Shown piece by piece: positions 9,223-17,904 of a stretch of 64,000 nt of DNA. Position numbers and translations under genes: made by a program. Position 1 is the first letter of the stretch, and every line of letters starts with the position of its first letter. Under the pieces are notes generated by a model. It was given only the letters and a program-made list of their open reading frames with translations. It ran no database searches and was not told the origin of the DNA. The stretch comes from Polaribacter sargassicola (lineage in GTDB: Bacteria; Bacteroidota; Bacteroidia; Flavobacteriales; Flavobacteriaceae): the NCBI RefSeq assembly GCF_021991835.1, contig NZ_JAHDAU010000002.1, positions 248,001 to 312,000 on the forward strand, given 5' to 3'.

Positions 9223-10368
9223 CTATTTTTTTGCGTTTTTTGTAAACAAAATATATAAAACAATGGCAATAATTATAGCCATTATAGCAGCTACTCCGTA
9301 AATTGCTTTATAATTATTAGATACATATTCTATAAAAGTAGATAAAAACTGTCCTCCAAAAACACCCATAGAAAACAAACCTAAATTTTTACCTTGACTT
9401 TTTAAAGTACTTATTTCTAACATCATGTGGTTTAATAACGGAATTGTAAAACCAAAACCAATACCAATAAAAATGGCAGTAATTATTAAAAATGGCACAC
9501 TAGAAACAGTTGCTAACACAAGATAGCCTAACATAAAGAAAATAAACCCTAAAGACACTGTCTTACCATCGCCTAATGTTTTTACCATTTTAGGCATTTG
9601 GCTTGCTGTAATAATTGCTATTAGAGAAATAAAAGCCATTAAGTAACCTGTTTTAGACTCACTAAAACCAAAAAATTCTGGCAAATATAATGGCAGTGTT
9701 ACAAAACCTATAAAAAACAACATCATAGCTAAAAGAGAGGCTATAAATATTAGTTTTACTTTTGTGCTGTTTTTACTATCTGATACAAGATCTTCTGGTT
9801 TTGCTTCATTTATACGCTTATTTGTTTTAGGTAAAGTTTTTGCTACTAAAAACAAACAAAGTAAAGCTAACAAATAAATGTAAAAAGGCAATTGCCAATG
9901 CATTTCGCCCAAAATACCACCAATTGCTAAAAAAACAACGCCACCTAACTCTATAGACATCCCTTGCCATGCAATCATTTTCATTCTATGCTCGCCTGTA
10001 AAAAAATCGCCAATGTAAGCAGTTACAGAAACCTGAATTGCAACAGTTGCTGCTCCTAATAAAATTCGATCTGCAATTAATAGATAATCATTTGTAATAA
10101 ATGCACCAATTACCCCCAAGATAGCATAAGGCACAAGACCTAAAGTTAATAATTTAATAGTTCCCAATTTAAATAGCAGCTTACCAATTATAGGTGCAAA
10201 AAGTACCACACCAAGAGAAGGTAATGTTATTAACCAACTAGGTGAAAACCCTAAGTTTTTATGCGCCACAATCCCTGATAAGGAAGGTGCAATTACTGTA
10301 CCTACCATTATAGTTAAACTACTAACAAATAACAGTGTGAAAATTCCGAAGTTTGATATTTTATCCAT
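9223..10368 (-). CDS. Major facilitator superfamily transporter
   Basis: A 381-aa membrane protein with about 12 hydrophobic helices. The arrangement suits a drug/metabolite exporter: SSLTIMVGTVIAPSLSGI in helix 1, the acidic/basic loop with RILLGAATVAIQV after helix 3, and a Lys-rich central loop near residues 180-205. No substrate-specific motif is recognisable. It is probably the first gene of a two-gene unit with the AraC regulator downstream. The upstream side is separated from the S51 peptidase by a terminator, which belongs to the peptidase gene. Confidence 0.85.
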   Translation of the reverse strand: MDKISNFGIFTLLFVSSLTIMVGTVIAPSLSGIVAHKNLGFSPSWLITLPSLGVVLFAPIIGKLLFKLGTIKLLTLGLVPYAILGVIGAFITNDYLLIADRILLGAATVAIQVSVTAYIGDFFTGEHRMKMIAWQGMSIELGGVVFLAIGGILGEMHWQLPFYIYLLALLCLFLVAKTLPKTNKRINEAKPEDLVSDSKNSTKVKLIFIASLLAMMLFFIGFVTLPLYLPEFFGFSESKTGYLMAFISLIAIITASQMPKMVKTLGDGKTVSLGFIFFMLGYLVLATVSSVPFLIITAIFIGIGFGFTIPLLNHMMLEISTLKSQGKNLGLFSMGVFGGQFLSTFIEYVSNNYKAIYGVAAIMAIIIAIVLYILFTKNAKK

Positions 10369-10445
10369 ACTGCAAAATTCTAACTATTCTAATAAAACAA
10401 CTTTATCGGTTTGCTAAATAAGTGTGCAAATTTGGAAATTATATA

Positions 10446-10499
10446 AAAAGATAAAACCATTACTTTTTACTAAGAAACTCAGTAAAAAGTAATGGTTTT
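10446..10499 (-). terminator. Terminator of the S51 peptidase gene
   Basis: A perfect 19-bp stem (10453-10471 with 10481-10499) around a 9-nt loop; on the minus strand it is followed by ATCTTTTTAT. Confidence 0.75.
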
Positions 10500-10520
10500 T
10501 ATTCTAATCATTGATGCTTT

Positions 10521-11276
10521 TTAATCTTTTAAGACTATTTTCTCTAATTTTTCTTCAACGATTTCTCCATTTACTAATGATACATAATAGCAATTATATT
10601 CTTCTCCCATAGAAAATACTTTAAATGGTTTGCCATTTTTAAAAACAATACCAGAATTATTATCCATAGCATAACCTGCTTTAAAAATACCTTCTTTAAT
10701 ATTTTTCTCATACAAAGGTCTACGATACTCTTCTTTATCGTAATGCGGACTGTGGCTAAAAGGTAAAAAACCTAAACCTTCTACAACACTTAACTCTTTA
10801 GGTCTAGAATCTGTTGTTCCATTTTCAAACCAACACAAAGATCCTGCACTTCCACCAGCTAAAACAATTCCTTTTTCTAAAGCTTGTTTTAATACTTTAT
10901 CAATACCTTGTGCTTTCCAAATTGCTATCATATTAAGTGTATTTCCTCCACCAACTACAATTGCATCCATACCTAACAAAACCTCTTCAAATGTTTCTTT
11001 TTGTCTGTAAGAACTTATCCAAACTTTTTGTACATATGGTTCTATTGATAAGCCACGGGCTTGCTCGTACCATTTAATTATATTGCTTTCTCTATCTCCA
11101 GAAGCTGTTGGTAAATAACAAATCTTAGGTTTTTGTTTTCCTGTTAACTTTATAATCTCTTTTAGAAAAGCATCGCTTAACGCTCCATTTCCTGCTGGAA
11201 AAATATATTGATCTTGGCTATAAATAAGTGCTGTCATAAAAAATGAGAAGAGGCAAAAAATGATGTTTTTTTTCAT
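10521..11276 (-). CDS. Secreted peptidase E / cyanophycinase-like protein (family S51)
   Basis: A 251-aa serine peptidase of the PepE family, which cleaves Asp-Xaa dipeptides or, in cyanophycinases, beta-Asp-Arg. Seen: a signal peptide MKKNIIFCLFSFFMTALIYS ending before QDQY, the loop VVGGGNTLNM (residues 108-116), and the nucleophile elbow AGGSAGSLCWF with Ser143. The signal peptide implies export to the periplasm, unlike classical cytoplasmic PepE. It lies 71 nt downstream of the YpdA-like gene on the same strand, and its own terminator follows. The choice between dipeptidase and cyanophycinase cannot be settled from sequence; the short length favours the dipeptidase type. Confidence 0.8.
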   Translation of the reverse strand: MKKNIIFCLFSFFMTALIYSQDQYIFPAGNGALSDAFLKEIIKLTGKQKPKICYLPTASGDRESNIIKWYEQARGLSIEPYVQKVWISSYRQKETFEEVLLGMDAIVVGGGNTLNMIAIWKAQGIDKVLKQALEKGIVLAGGSAGSLCWFENGTTDSRPKELSVVEGLGFLPFSHSPHYDKEEYRRPLYEKNIKEGIFKAGYAMDNNSGIVFKNGKPFKVFSMGEEYNCYYVSLVNGEIVEEKLEKIVLKD

Positions 11277-11347
11277 TGATTAGTATTTTTATTTAACAAA
11301 TATAAATTTTAAACACTCTAAACCAAACAATTAATATTTTAAATTAT

Positions 11348-12310
11348 TTAATTATCTAAAATATTTGCAACAATCATTTTTGCATGAACTCTAGAGTTTT
11401 CTATAAACCATTTATGAGTTTCTAAACCTCCACAAATTACGCCAGCTAAATAAACACCTTTTACATTGGTTTCCATTGTCTGATCATTATAAGTAGGTAT
11501 TTTCTTTTCATCATTAGATAAAGACACACCAACTTGCTCTAAAAAAGTAAAATTTGGTTTATAACCTGTTAAAGCCAACACAAAATCGTTTGGTAGAGTT
11601 TCTAAACCATTTTTAGTACAAATGGTGATTGTTTCTTTATTAATTTCTGTAACCGTAGTATTATAATATACTTTTATACTTCCTTCTTTAATTCTGTTGA
11701 TAATATCTGGTCTTACCCAATATTTTACACGTTGTCCAATTTCATCACCTCTAATAATTAAAGTAACCTCTGCCCCTTTTCTATAAGATTCTAAAGCTGC
11801 GTCTACAGAAGAATTACTTGCACCGATTACAGCTAATTTTTGTCCGGCAAAATAATGTGGATCATTGTAATAATGAGAAACTTTTGGCAGGTCTTCTCCA
11901 GGAATATTTAATGTATTTGGTATGTCATAAAAACCTGTGGCAATAATTATATTCTTAGATTTGTAGGTATTTTTTTCTGAAACAACTGTAAACTCTTCAT
12001 TTAATTTAGATACGGAATTTACTTTTTCAAACAATTTGATATTCAATTTATTTGATGTTGCAATTCTTCTATAATACTCTAAAGCTTCGCTTCTTCTTGG
12101 TTTTGCTTCTTTACTAATAAACGGAATATCATCTATTTCTAATTTTTCTGAAGAAGAAAAAAATTGCATGTTTACAGGATAATTAAATAACGAATTTACA
12201 ATAGGTCCTTTTTCTAAAATAAGATAACTTAAGCCTTTCTTTTTAGCTTCTAATCCACATGCAATTCCTATTGGTCCTCCTCCAATAATAACAATGTCAA
12301 AATATTCCAT
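11348..12310 (-). CDS. ypdA: YpdA-family FAD/NAD(P)H reductase (putative bacillithiol disulfide reductase)
   Basis: A 320-aa pyridine-nucleotide flavoprotein. The FAD Rossmann motif IVIIGGGPIGIACGLEA lies at the N-terminus; a second nucleotide motif, LAVIGASNSSVDAALE, is near residue 155. FNYPVNMQFFSSSEKLEI and the lack of a CxxC redox pair are typical of YpdA rather than thioredoxin reductase. In Firmicutes YpdA reduces bacillithiol disulfide using NADPH, and that role here is by family analogy. It starts 13 nt after the glutamate-synthase-like gene and is probably its operon partner. Confidence 0.8.
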   Translation of the reverse strand: MEYFDIVIIGGGPIGIACGLEAKKKGLSYLILEKGPIVNSLFNYPVNMQFFSSSEKLEIDDIPFISKEAKPRRSEALEYYRRIATSNKLNIKLFEKVNSVSKLNEEFTVVSEKNTYKSKNIIIATGFYDIPNTLNIPGEDLPKVSHYYNDPHYFAGQKLAVIGASNSSVDAALESYRKGAEVTLIIRGDEIGQRVKYWVRPDIINRIKEGSIKVYYNTTVTEINKETITICTKNGLETLPNDFVLALTGYKPNFTFLEQVGVSLSNDEKKIPTYNDQTMETNVKGVYLAGVICGGLETHKWFIENSRVHAKMIVANILDN

Positions 12311-12323
12311 AATTATCTCGCTT

Positions 12324-13835
12324 TTATTTGTTGTAATAAATAGTTTCTAAACTTTCTATTTCATCATTTTTTTGTCTTCTAAAAACTTGATTTGCTTTTA
12401 AATCAGAAATACTTGTAACTCCCATAGCTGCAACTACTTCTTTTACCGAAGAAATTGTTTTGTTATGGTAATTTTTTACACGTGTATTCTTCTTTTCTAC
12501 AACCAATGCTTTTACTAAATCTGGGGCTTGTGTAGCAACACCAACAGGGCAAGTATCTAAATTACATTCTCTTGCTTGTATACAGCCTAAACTTAGCATA
12601 AAACTTCTTGCCATAGCAATAGCATCTGCACCTAAAGCTAAATATTTTACAATATCAAAAGCATCTATAGCCTTACCAGAAGCAATAATTTTAATCTGAT
12701 TTTTTAAATTATATTTTATCAATAATTTATTTACAAAAACCAAACCTTCTAATAATGGCGTACCTATATAATTGGTAAATTCCATTGGTGCAGAACCTGT
12801 ACCTCCTTCTCCTCCATCAACAGTAATAAAATCTGGATAATTATTTGCTTCAGAAAAAGCTTTAATCATTGTTTCTATTTCTTCATTATTACCAACACAA
12901 AATTTAATTCCTACAGGTTTTCCTCCTGATAAATCTCTTACTTTTTGAATAAAAGAAACCATTTCTTCATAATTAGAAAATGCAGAATGCCCAGATGGAG
13001 AATCTACTTGTGTACCCACATCTACAGAACGGATTTTTGCAATTTCTGGAGTATTTTTTTCTGCCGGTAAAATTCCACCGTGACCAGGTTTTGCTCCTTG
13101 AGAAAATTTAATTTCTACCATTTTTACTTCCGGACGTGTTGCATTTTCTTTAAAAACAGCATCATCAAAAACACGTTTTCTATCAACAGATTTCCCTGCT
13201 CCAAAATAACCTGTTCCTACCTGAAAAATTAAATCTGCACCTTGTAAATGATATGGAGAAATTCCTCCTTCACCTGTATTATGCGCAAAATTACCCATTT
13301 TGGCTCCTTGGTTTAACGCCATAATAGCATTTTTACTTAAAGAACCAAAAGACATTGCAGAGATATTAATAAGCGAACTATTGTATTTTTGGGTACACTT
13401 ATCAGAACCAAACAAAACTCTTTCTCCTGTTACATCATGATGGTTTTTAGGAAATAATGAATGTTTTACAAACTCATAACCCTTTGCATATAAATTATGT
13501 TGTGTACCAAAAGGAACCGTTTCTTTATTTAATTTTGAACGCTGATAAACAATACTTCTTTTTTCTCTATTTATTGGTGTACCATTTAAATTGTCTTCTA
13601 TAAAATATTGTTGAATCTTATCTCTTTCCTCTTCAAAAAACCAACGTAAACGTGCTATTAACGGAAATGCTCTTAATAAAGAATGTTGGGTTTGCAAACT
13701 ATCATAAATAGCTATTAAAGTTAATAATCCAGAAATAGAAACTAAAATTATAGTACCTGTTTGTGGTATAAAATAAACCAAAACGCCACACAAAACGTTA
13801 ATTAAAAATAAGATAAATAAAATTGTATTCCTCAT
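12324..13835 (-). CDS. Membrane-anchored FMN-binding glutamate-synthase-like protein
   Basis: A 503-aa protein with two N-terminal membrane segments (TILFILFLINVLCGVLVYFI and a second to about residue 45), followed by the glutamate synthase central/FMN domain. Motifs: INISAMSFGSLSKNAI, HNTGEGGISPYH, KFSQGAKPGHGG, TVDGGEGGTGSAP and the cysteine cluster LGCIQARECNLDTCPVGVAT for an Fe-S centre. It lacks the glutamine amidotransferase domain, so it is not a complete GOGAT; the true reaction is unknown. The ATG at 13835 is preferred to an upstream in-frame TTG at 13865. It is co-oriented and nearly contiguous with ypdA, suggesting a joint redox function. Confidence 0.82.
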   Translation of the reverse strand: MRNTILFILFLINVLCGVLVYFIPQTGTIILVSISGLLTLIAIYDSLQTQHSLLRAFPLIARLRWFFEEERDKIQQYFIEDNLNGTPINREKRSIVYQRSKLNKETVPFGTQHNLYAKGYEFVKHSLFPKNHHDVTGERVLFGSDKCTQKYNSSLINISAMSFGSLSKNAIMALNQGAKMGNFAHNTGEGGISPYHLQGADLIFQVGTGYFGAGKSVDRKRVFDDAVFKENATRPEVKMVEIKFSQGAKPGHGGILPAEKNTPEIAKIRSVDVGTQVDSPSGHSAFSNYEEMVSFIQKVRDLSGGKPVGIKFCVGNNEEIETMIKAFSEANNYPDFITVDGGEGGTGSAPMEFTNYIGTPLLEGLVFVNKLLIKYNLKNQIKIIASGKAIDAFDIVKYLALGADAIAMARSFMLSLGCIQARECNLDTCPVGVATQAPDLVKALVVEKKNTRVKNYHNKTISSVKEVVAAMGVTSISDLKANQVFRRQKNDEIESLETIYYNK

Positions 13836-13937
13836 TATAAAAATAATTATTTTAAAAAAAGCCAAAAATACTCTTTTAGTACCATTTTTAAATGATTGAA
13901 TTCATAAATAGTTTTTAAAAGAATATGTATTGTACAT

Positions 13938-13970
13938 AAAAAAACTCCAACAAATAAATGTTGGAGTTTT
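13938..13970 (-). terminator. Terminator of rpmE2
   Basis: AAAACTCCAACA / TGTTGGAGTTTT (13941-13952 and 13959-13970), 12 bp perfect with a 6-nt loop, followed by T residues on the minus strand. Confidence 0.8.
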
Positions 13971-13995
13971 AAATATATTTAAAATTCTAAGAAAA

Positions 13996-14247
13996 TTATT
14001 TCTTAAATTTTGCGTATTTATTTTTAAACTTGTCAATACGTCCTGCTGTATCAATAAGTTTAGATTTACCAGTGTAAAATGGATGAGAAGTTCTAGAAAT
14101 CTCTAATTTTACTAAAGGATACTCAACACCATCAACTTCTATAGTTTCTTTAGTGTCTACTGTAGAACGAGTTAAAAATACATCTTCATTAGACATGTCT
14201 TTAAATGCTACCATTCTATAATTTTCTGGATGAATTCCTTTTTTCAT
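13996..14247 (-). CDS. rpmE2: 50S ribosomal protein L31 type B
   Basis: An 83-aa large-subunit protein that bridges the 50S central protuberance and the 30S head. It begins [18 protein letters not shown] and contains [20 protein letters not shown]. There are no cysteines, so it is the zinc-independent type B form. It stands alone, away from the main ribosomal cluster, with its own promoter (14345-14374), a leader of about 95 nt carrying a small hairpin, and its own terminator. Confidence 0.96.
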   Translation of the reverse strand: MKKGIHPENYRMVAFKDMSNEDVFLTRSTVDTKETIEVDGVEYPLVKLEISRTSHPFYTGKSKLIDTAGRIDKFKNKYAKFKK

Positions 14248-14284
14248 TTTATAATATTTTAATACTTTAATGTTATGTTTGCAT

Positions 14285-14307
14285 AAGTAAGTTGGTAAGG
14301 CTTACTT
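14285..14307 (-). promoter_or_regulatory. Hairpin in the rpmE2 leader
   Basis: AAGTAAG (14285-14291) and CTTACTT (14301-14307) form a 7-bp stem with a 9-nt loop in the predicted 5' leader of the L31 gene. It could be a site for autogenous control; that role is speculative. Confidence 0.3.
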
Positions 14308-14344
14308 TATCTCTAAATAGTTGTTATTTACTATTTTGAGGATG

Positions 14345-14374
14345 CAAATTTAACTATATTTTTTTATTTACAAA
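14345..14374 (-). promoter_or_regulatory. Promoter of rpmE2
   Basis: TTTG (14371-14374), 18 nt, TAAATTTG (14345-14352) on the minus strand: both boxes of the Bacteroidetes consensus are exact. Confidence 0.6.
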
Positions 14375-14391
14375 TAAATATTTCAATTTTA

Positions 14392-14434
14392 TTTGAACAG
14401 ATAATCACATTAGTTACTTTTACACTTACTTTTG
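14392..14434 (+). promoter_or_regulatory. Promoter region of the glutaminyl cyclase operon
   Basis: TTTG (14392-14395), 19 nt, TACTTTTA (14415-14422), followed 4 nt later by an exact TACTTTTG (14427-14434) without a matching -33. Either could serve. Immediately downstream TGATGAA / TTCATCA (14436-14459) followed by T residues could form a weak leader hairpin. Confidence 0.4.
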
Positions 14435-14497
14435 TTGATGAATAAAGGCTTTTTCATCATTTTTAAAAAATAAAAAAGACTAAAATTAAATATAAAA

Positions 14498-15541
14498 ATG
14501 AAAAATAATTCTCTAATTATTACTTTTTTTGCTTGTTTTCTACTTATTACTTCTTGTTCTGATGTCTATAAATTTAGTTTACAGCATAAAAAACAGGTTA
14601 CTCTAAACACCAATTTAGATATTACTTTAAAAGAAGAAAAAAATAAAACAATTAATAGCGTTCAATTTTTTGTAAACGGAAAAGAAATTTCATCAGAAGG
14701 AAATACAATTTCAATAAACACTACAGAATTAGGTGTAGGTAAACATCAAATTTCTGCACTGGTTTTTTACACTGAAAAGACAAAGAAAATTAATAATTTT
14801 TTCGAAGTTTTAGCTAATGAAACTCCTGTAGTTTATGATTTTAAAATTATTAACGAATATCCGCACGATAAAACAGCTTACACACAAGGTTTAGAATATT
14901 ATAATGGTTTTCTATATGAAACTACAGGACACCGAGGTGAGTCTAAACTTAGAAAAGTTGAAATAAAAACAGGTAAAATTCTTAAAAACATAGATTTAGA
15001 CGATAAATATTTTGGTGAAGGAATGACTATTTTTAACAATAAAATTTACTGGTTAACTTGGCAAGCTAAAAAAGGATTTGTTTATAATTTAGATACTTTT
15101 GAGCAAGAAAAAGAATTTACTTACAATAACAGTAAAGAAGGTTGGGGATTAACGCATAACAATTCTGAATTAATAAAATCTGACGGAACTAACAAAATTT
15201 GGTTTTTAGACCCAGAAACTCTAGAAGAAAAAAAATCGATTCAGGTTTACACAAATAAATATGCAGTTGGAGATTTAAATGAATTAGAACTTATAAATGA
15301 TAAAATTTACGCAAATAAATATCAACAAAATGCTATTGTAATAATAAATTCAAGTACCGGTGTTGTAGAAGGTATTGCTAACTTAAAAGAGTTAGAGGCT
15401 GAAATGAAAAAAACACAAAAATTAGTAGCGCAAGATGAAGTTTTAAACGGTATTGCTTTTGATGCCGAAAACAACAGGCTATTTGTTACTGGTAAACATT
15501 GGGGTAAATTATTTGAAATAGAATTGATTAAAAAACAATAA
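14498..15541 (+). CDS. Glutaminyl-peptide cyclotransferase lipoprotein
   Basis: A 347-aa enzyme converting N-terminal glutamine of peptides to pyroglutamate. It has a lipoprotein signal (MKNNSLIITFFACFLLITSC), then about 90 residues of an Ig-like beta domain ending near NFFEVLAN, then the five-bladed propeller of bacterial/plant-type glutamine cyclotransferases: NEYPHDKTAYTQGLEYYNGF, YETTGHRGESKL, KYFGEGMTIFNNKIYWLTW and LNGIAFDAENNRLFVTGKHW. It is likely bound to the outer or inner membrane, facing the periplasm. It is the first gene of a four-gene plus-strand run ending at 18501. Confidence 0.9.
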   Translation: MKNNSLIITFFACFLLITSCSDVYKFSLQHKKQVTLNTNLDITLKEEKNKTINSVQFFVNGKEISSEGNTISINTTELGVGKHQISALVFYTEKTKKINNFFEVLANETPVVYDFKIINEYPHDKTAYTQGLEYYNGFLYETTGHRGESKLRKVEIKTGKILKNIDLDDKYFGEGMTIFNNKIYWLTWQAKKGFVYNLDTFEQEKEFTYNNSKEGWGLTHNNSELIKSDGTNKIWFLDPETLEEKKSIQVYTNKYAVGDLNELELINDKIYANKYQQNAIVIINSSTGVVEGIANLKELEAEMKKTQKLVAQDEVLNGIAFDAENNRLFVTGKHWGKLFEIELIKKQ

Positions 15542-15619
15542 TTAACATTATTAAAAGTTCTAATTCTAACATTAAAAACAACCTTTTAAACTAACCTATA
15601 GAAAGTAGAAATTAATTTT

Positions 15620-17140
15620 ATGCGTTATTATATTTCTTTTATTATTTGTATTGTTCTAATTTCTATGAGTTCTTGTAGAAAAGATTTTGATACAATTCCT
15701 AATTCTGGGAAATTAGAATTTTCTAAAGACACTGTGTTTTTAGACACTATTTTTACAAACATAGGTTCTGCAACCTACAATTTAAAAGTATATAATAGAG
15801 GTAATAATTCAATAACAATTCCGCAAATAAAATTAGAAAACGGAACATCTTCTAACTACAGATTAAACGTTGATGGAATAACGGGTAAAGATTTTACTAA
15901 CATAGACATACTTGCTAAAGACAGCATTTTTGTTTTTATTGAAACCACAATAGATATAGAAAGTACTACAGATCCTCTTTACACTGATAAAATTTTATTT
16001 GACACAGGAGACAATCAACAAGATGTAGATTTAGTTACTTTAGTACAAGATGCTAATTTTATTTATCCTGGTAAAGATCCTCTAACAATGAAAATTGATA
16101 GTTTAACTTTAGACGGACAACCAACAACTTTACGAGGTCGTTTTTTAGAAGATGATGAGTTAAACTTTACCAATACAAAACCAACGGTAATTTATGGTTA
16201 TGCCGCAGTTGCATCAAACAAAACATTAATTATTGATGCTGGTTCTAAAATTTATTTTCATGATAATTCTGGTTTAATCATCGATAAAAAAGCTACATTA
16301 AAAGTTAACGGAACATTATCAGAAAATGTAATCTTTCAAGGAGACAGATTAGAACATTCTTTTAGTAAAACTGCTGGCCAATGGGGTACAATTTGGATGC
16401 GAGCAGGAAGTTTAAATAACCAAATAAATCATACAATTATTAAAAACGGAGGTATTGGTATTTTAATTGATAGCATCGGAAGTTCTTCTACACCTACTTT
16501 AAAACTAGAAAGTACACAAATTTACAATCATTCTAACTACGGTATTTTAGCTAGAGAAACCAATATAGAAGGAAACAACGTAGTAATTGGCTCTGCCGGC
16601 GAAGCTTCTTTAGCCGCTACAATTGGCGGAACTTACAATTTTACTCATAGTACTTTTGCAAATTTCTGGAACAACGGAATTAGACAGTTACCTGCTGTTT
16701 TAGTAAACAATTTCTTTACTTATACAGATGAAAATAATCAAGATTTTATAGAAACTAGAAATCTATATGCGGCTAATTTTACTAATTGCATTTTTGATGG
16801 AAACAACAATATTGAATTTGTTTTAGATAAAGTTGATGCTGGTGGAATTTTTAACTACAACATTAGTAATTCTATGATTCAGTTTAATGATACTAATAAC
16901 TCTTACGAGAACAATACAGAAATGGATTTTACAAATGCATTTTATCAAAATATAATTTTAAACGGAAATACAGATTTTAGAAATTCTCAAAACGAAGATT
17001 TTATAATAGGTGAAGATTCTGATGCTATAAACAAAGCTAAATCAACAACTTTTAGTATAGATATTTTAGGTATTGATAGAAGTACAAATCCTGATATTGG
17101 AGCATATCAACATATTATTTTTGAAGAGGACGATTTATAA
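15620..17140 (+). CDS. Surface lipoprotein with a parallel beta-helix region
   Basis: A 506-aa protein. A lipobox signal, MRYYISFIICIVLISMSSC, is followed by an Ig-like region (FLDTIFTNIGSATYNLKVYN) and then repeated strands typical of right-handed beta-helix (pectate-lyase-like) proteins, with Asn-rich turns such as INHTIIKNGGIGILI and FANFWNNGI. It ends with STNPDIGAYQH, the closing motif seen in many beta-helix cell-surface proteins. No catalytic residues can be pointed to, so it may bind rather than cleave polysaccharide. It lies 78 nt after the cyclotransferase gene and 71 nt before the SDR gene, co-oriented. Confidence 0.75.
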   Translation: MRYYISFIICIVLISMSSCRKDFDTIPNSGKLEFSKDTVFLDTIFTNIGSATYNLKVYNRGNNSITIPQIKLENGTSSNYRLNVDGITGKDFTNIDILAKDSIFVFIETTIDIESTTDPLYTDKILFDTGDNQQDVDLVTLVQDANFIYPGKDPLTMKIDSLTLDGQPTTLRGRFLEDDELNFTNTKPTVIYGYAAVASNKTLIIDAGSKIYFHDNSGLIIDKKATLKVNGTLSENVIFQGDRLEHSFSKTAGQWGTIWMRAGSLNNQINHTIIKNGGIGILIDSIGSSSTPTLKLESTQIYNHSNYGILARETNIEGNNVVIGSAGEASLAATIGGTYNFTHSTFANFWNNGIRQLPAVLVNNFFTYTDENNQDFIETRNLYAANFTNCIFDGNNNIEFVLDKVDAGGIFNYNISNSMIQFNDTNNSYENNTEMDFTNAFYQNIILNGNTDFRNSQNEDFIIGEDSDAINKAKSTTFSIDILGIDRSTNPDIGAYQHIIFEEDDL

Positions 17141-17211
17141 GATATTTTAGTTTAAACCATTATTGTAATTTCTTTTTACTTCAAAAAAAATACTTTTTTT
17201 AAATTTTACAC

Positions 17212-17892
17212 ATGAAAAACATTGTTATAACAGGTACAAGTAGAGGAATTGGTTTTGAACTGGCAAAACAGTTTGCAGAAAAAGGACATCAAGTTTTGGC
17301 TTTATCTAGAAACACACAACCTCTGTTAGATTTTAATCATAAAAATATTACTGTAATTTCTGTTGATTTATCCATTAATACAGACTTAAATAAAGTGGTT
17401 TCTTTTATTAAAAATAATTGGCAACAAGTAGATGTTTTAATAAACAATGCAGGTAAACTAATTAATAAACCTTTTACAGAATTATCTTCTAACGATTTTT
17501 TAGAAGTTTATAAAGTTAATGTTTTTGCTGTAGCAGAAATCACAAAATTAATAGTACCTTTTATGAAAAAAGGAAGTCATGTTGTTACTGTTAGTTCTAT
17601 GGGAGGAATTCAAGGAAGCATGAAATTTCCTGGCTTAGCAGCATATTCATCCGCCAAAGGCGCTGTAATTACCTTGTCTGAATTATTAGCAGAAGAGTAT
17701 AAAGAGCAACAGATTGCATTTAATGTTTTGGCTTTAGGTGCTGTACAAACAGAAATGTTAGAAGAAGCTTTTCCGGGTTATATTGCACCAATATCTGCTA
17801 CAGAAATGGCTAATTATATTTTTGATTTCTCTTTAACAGGAAATAAATATTATAACGGAAAAGTATTACAAGTTTCATCTACAACTCCGTAA
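17212..17892 (+). CDS. Short-chain dehydrogenase/reductase
   Basis: A 226-aa Rossmann-fold oxidoreductase. NAD(P)-binding motif TGTSRGIGFELA (residues 7-18), NNAG (78-81), catalytic Ser128 or Ser129 in VTVSSMGG, and Tyr145/Lys149 in AAYSSAKGA: the SDR catalytic triad is complete. The length is short for the classical family because the C-terminal substrate loop is trimmed. The substrate is unknown. It is followed after 12 nt by the SprT-like gene, so the two are probably co-transcribed. Confidence 0.88.
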   Translation: MKNIVITGTSRGIGFELAKQFAEKGHQVLALSRNTQPLLDFNHKNITVISVDLSINTDLNKVVSFIKNNWQQVDVLINNAGKLINKPFTELSSNDFLEVYKVNVFAVAEITKLIVPFMKKGSHVVTVSSMGGIQGSMKFPGLAAYSSAKGAVITLSELLAEEYKEQQIAFNVLALGAVQTEMLEEAFPGYIAPISATEMANYIFDFSLTGNKYYNGKVLQVSSTTP

Positions 17893-17904
17893 AAAAGAAA
17901 CAAA

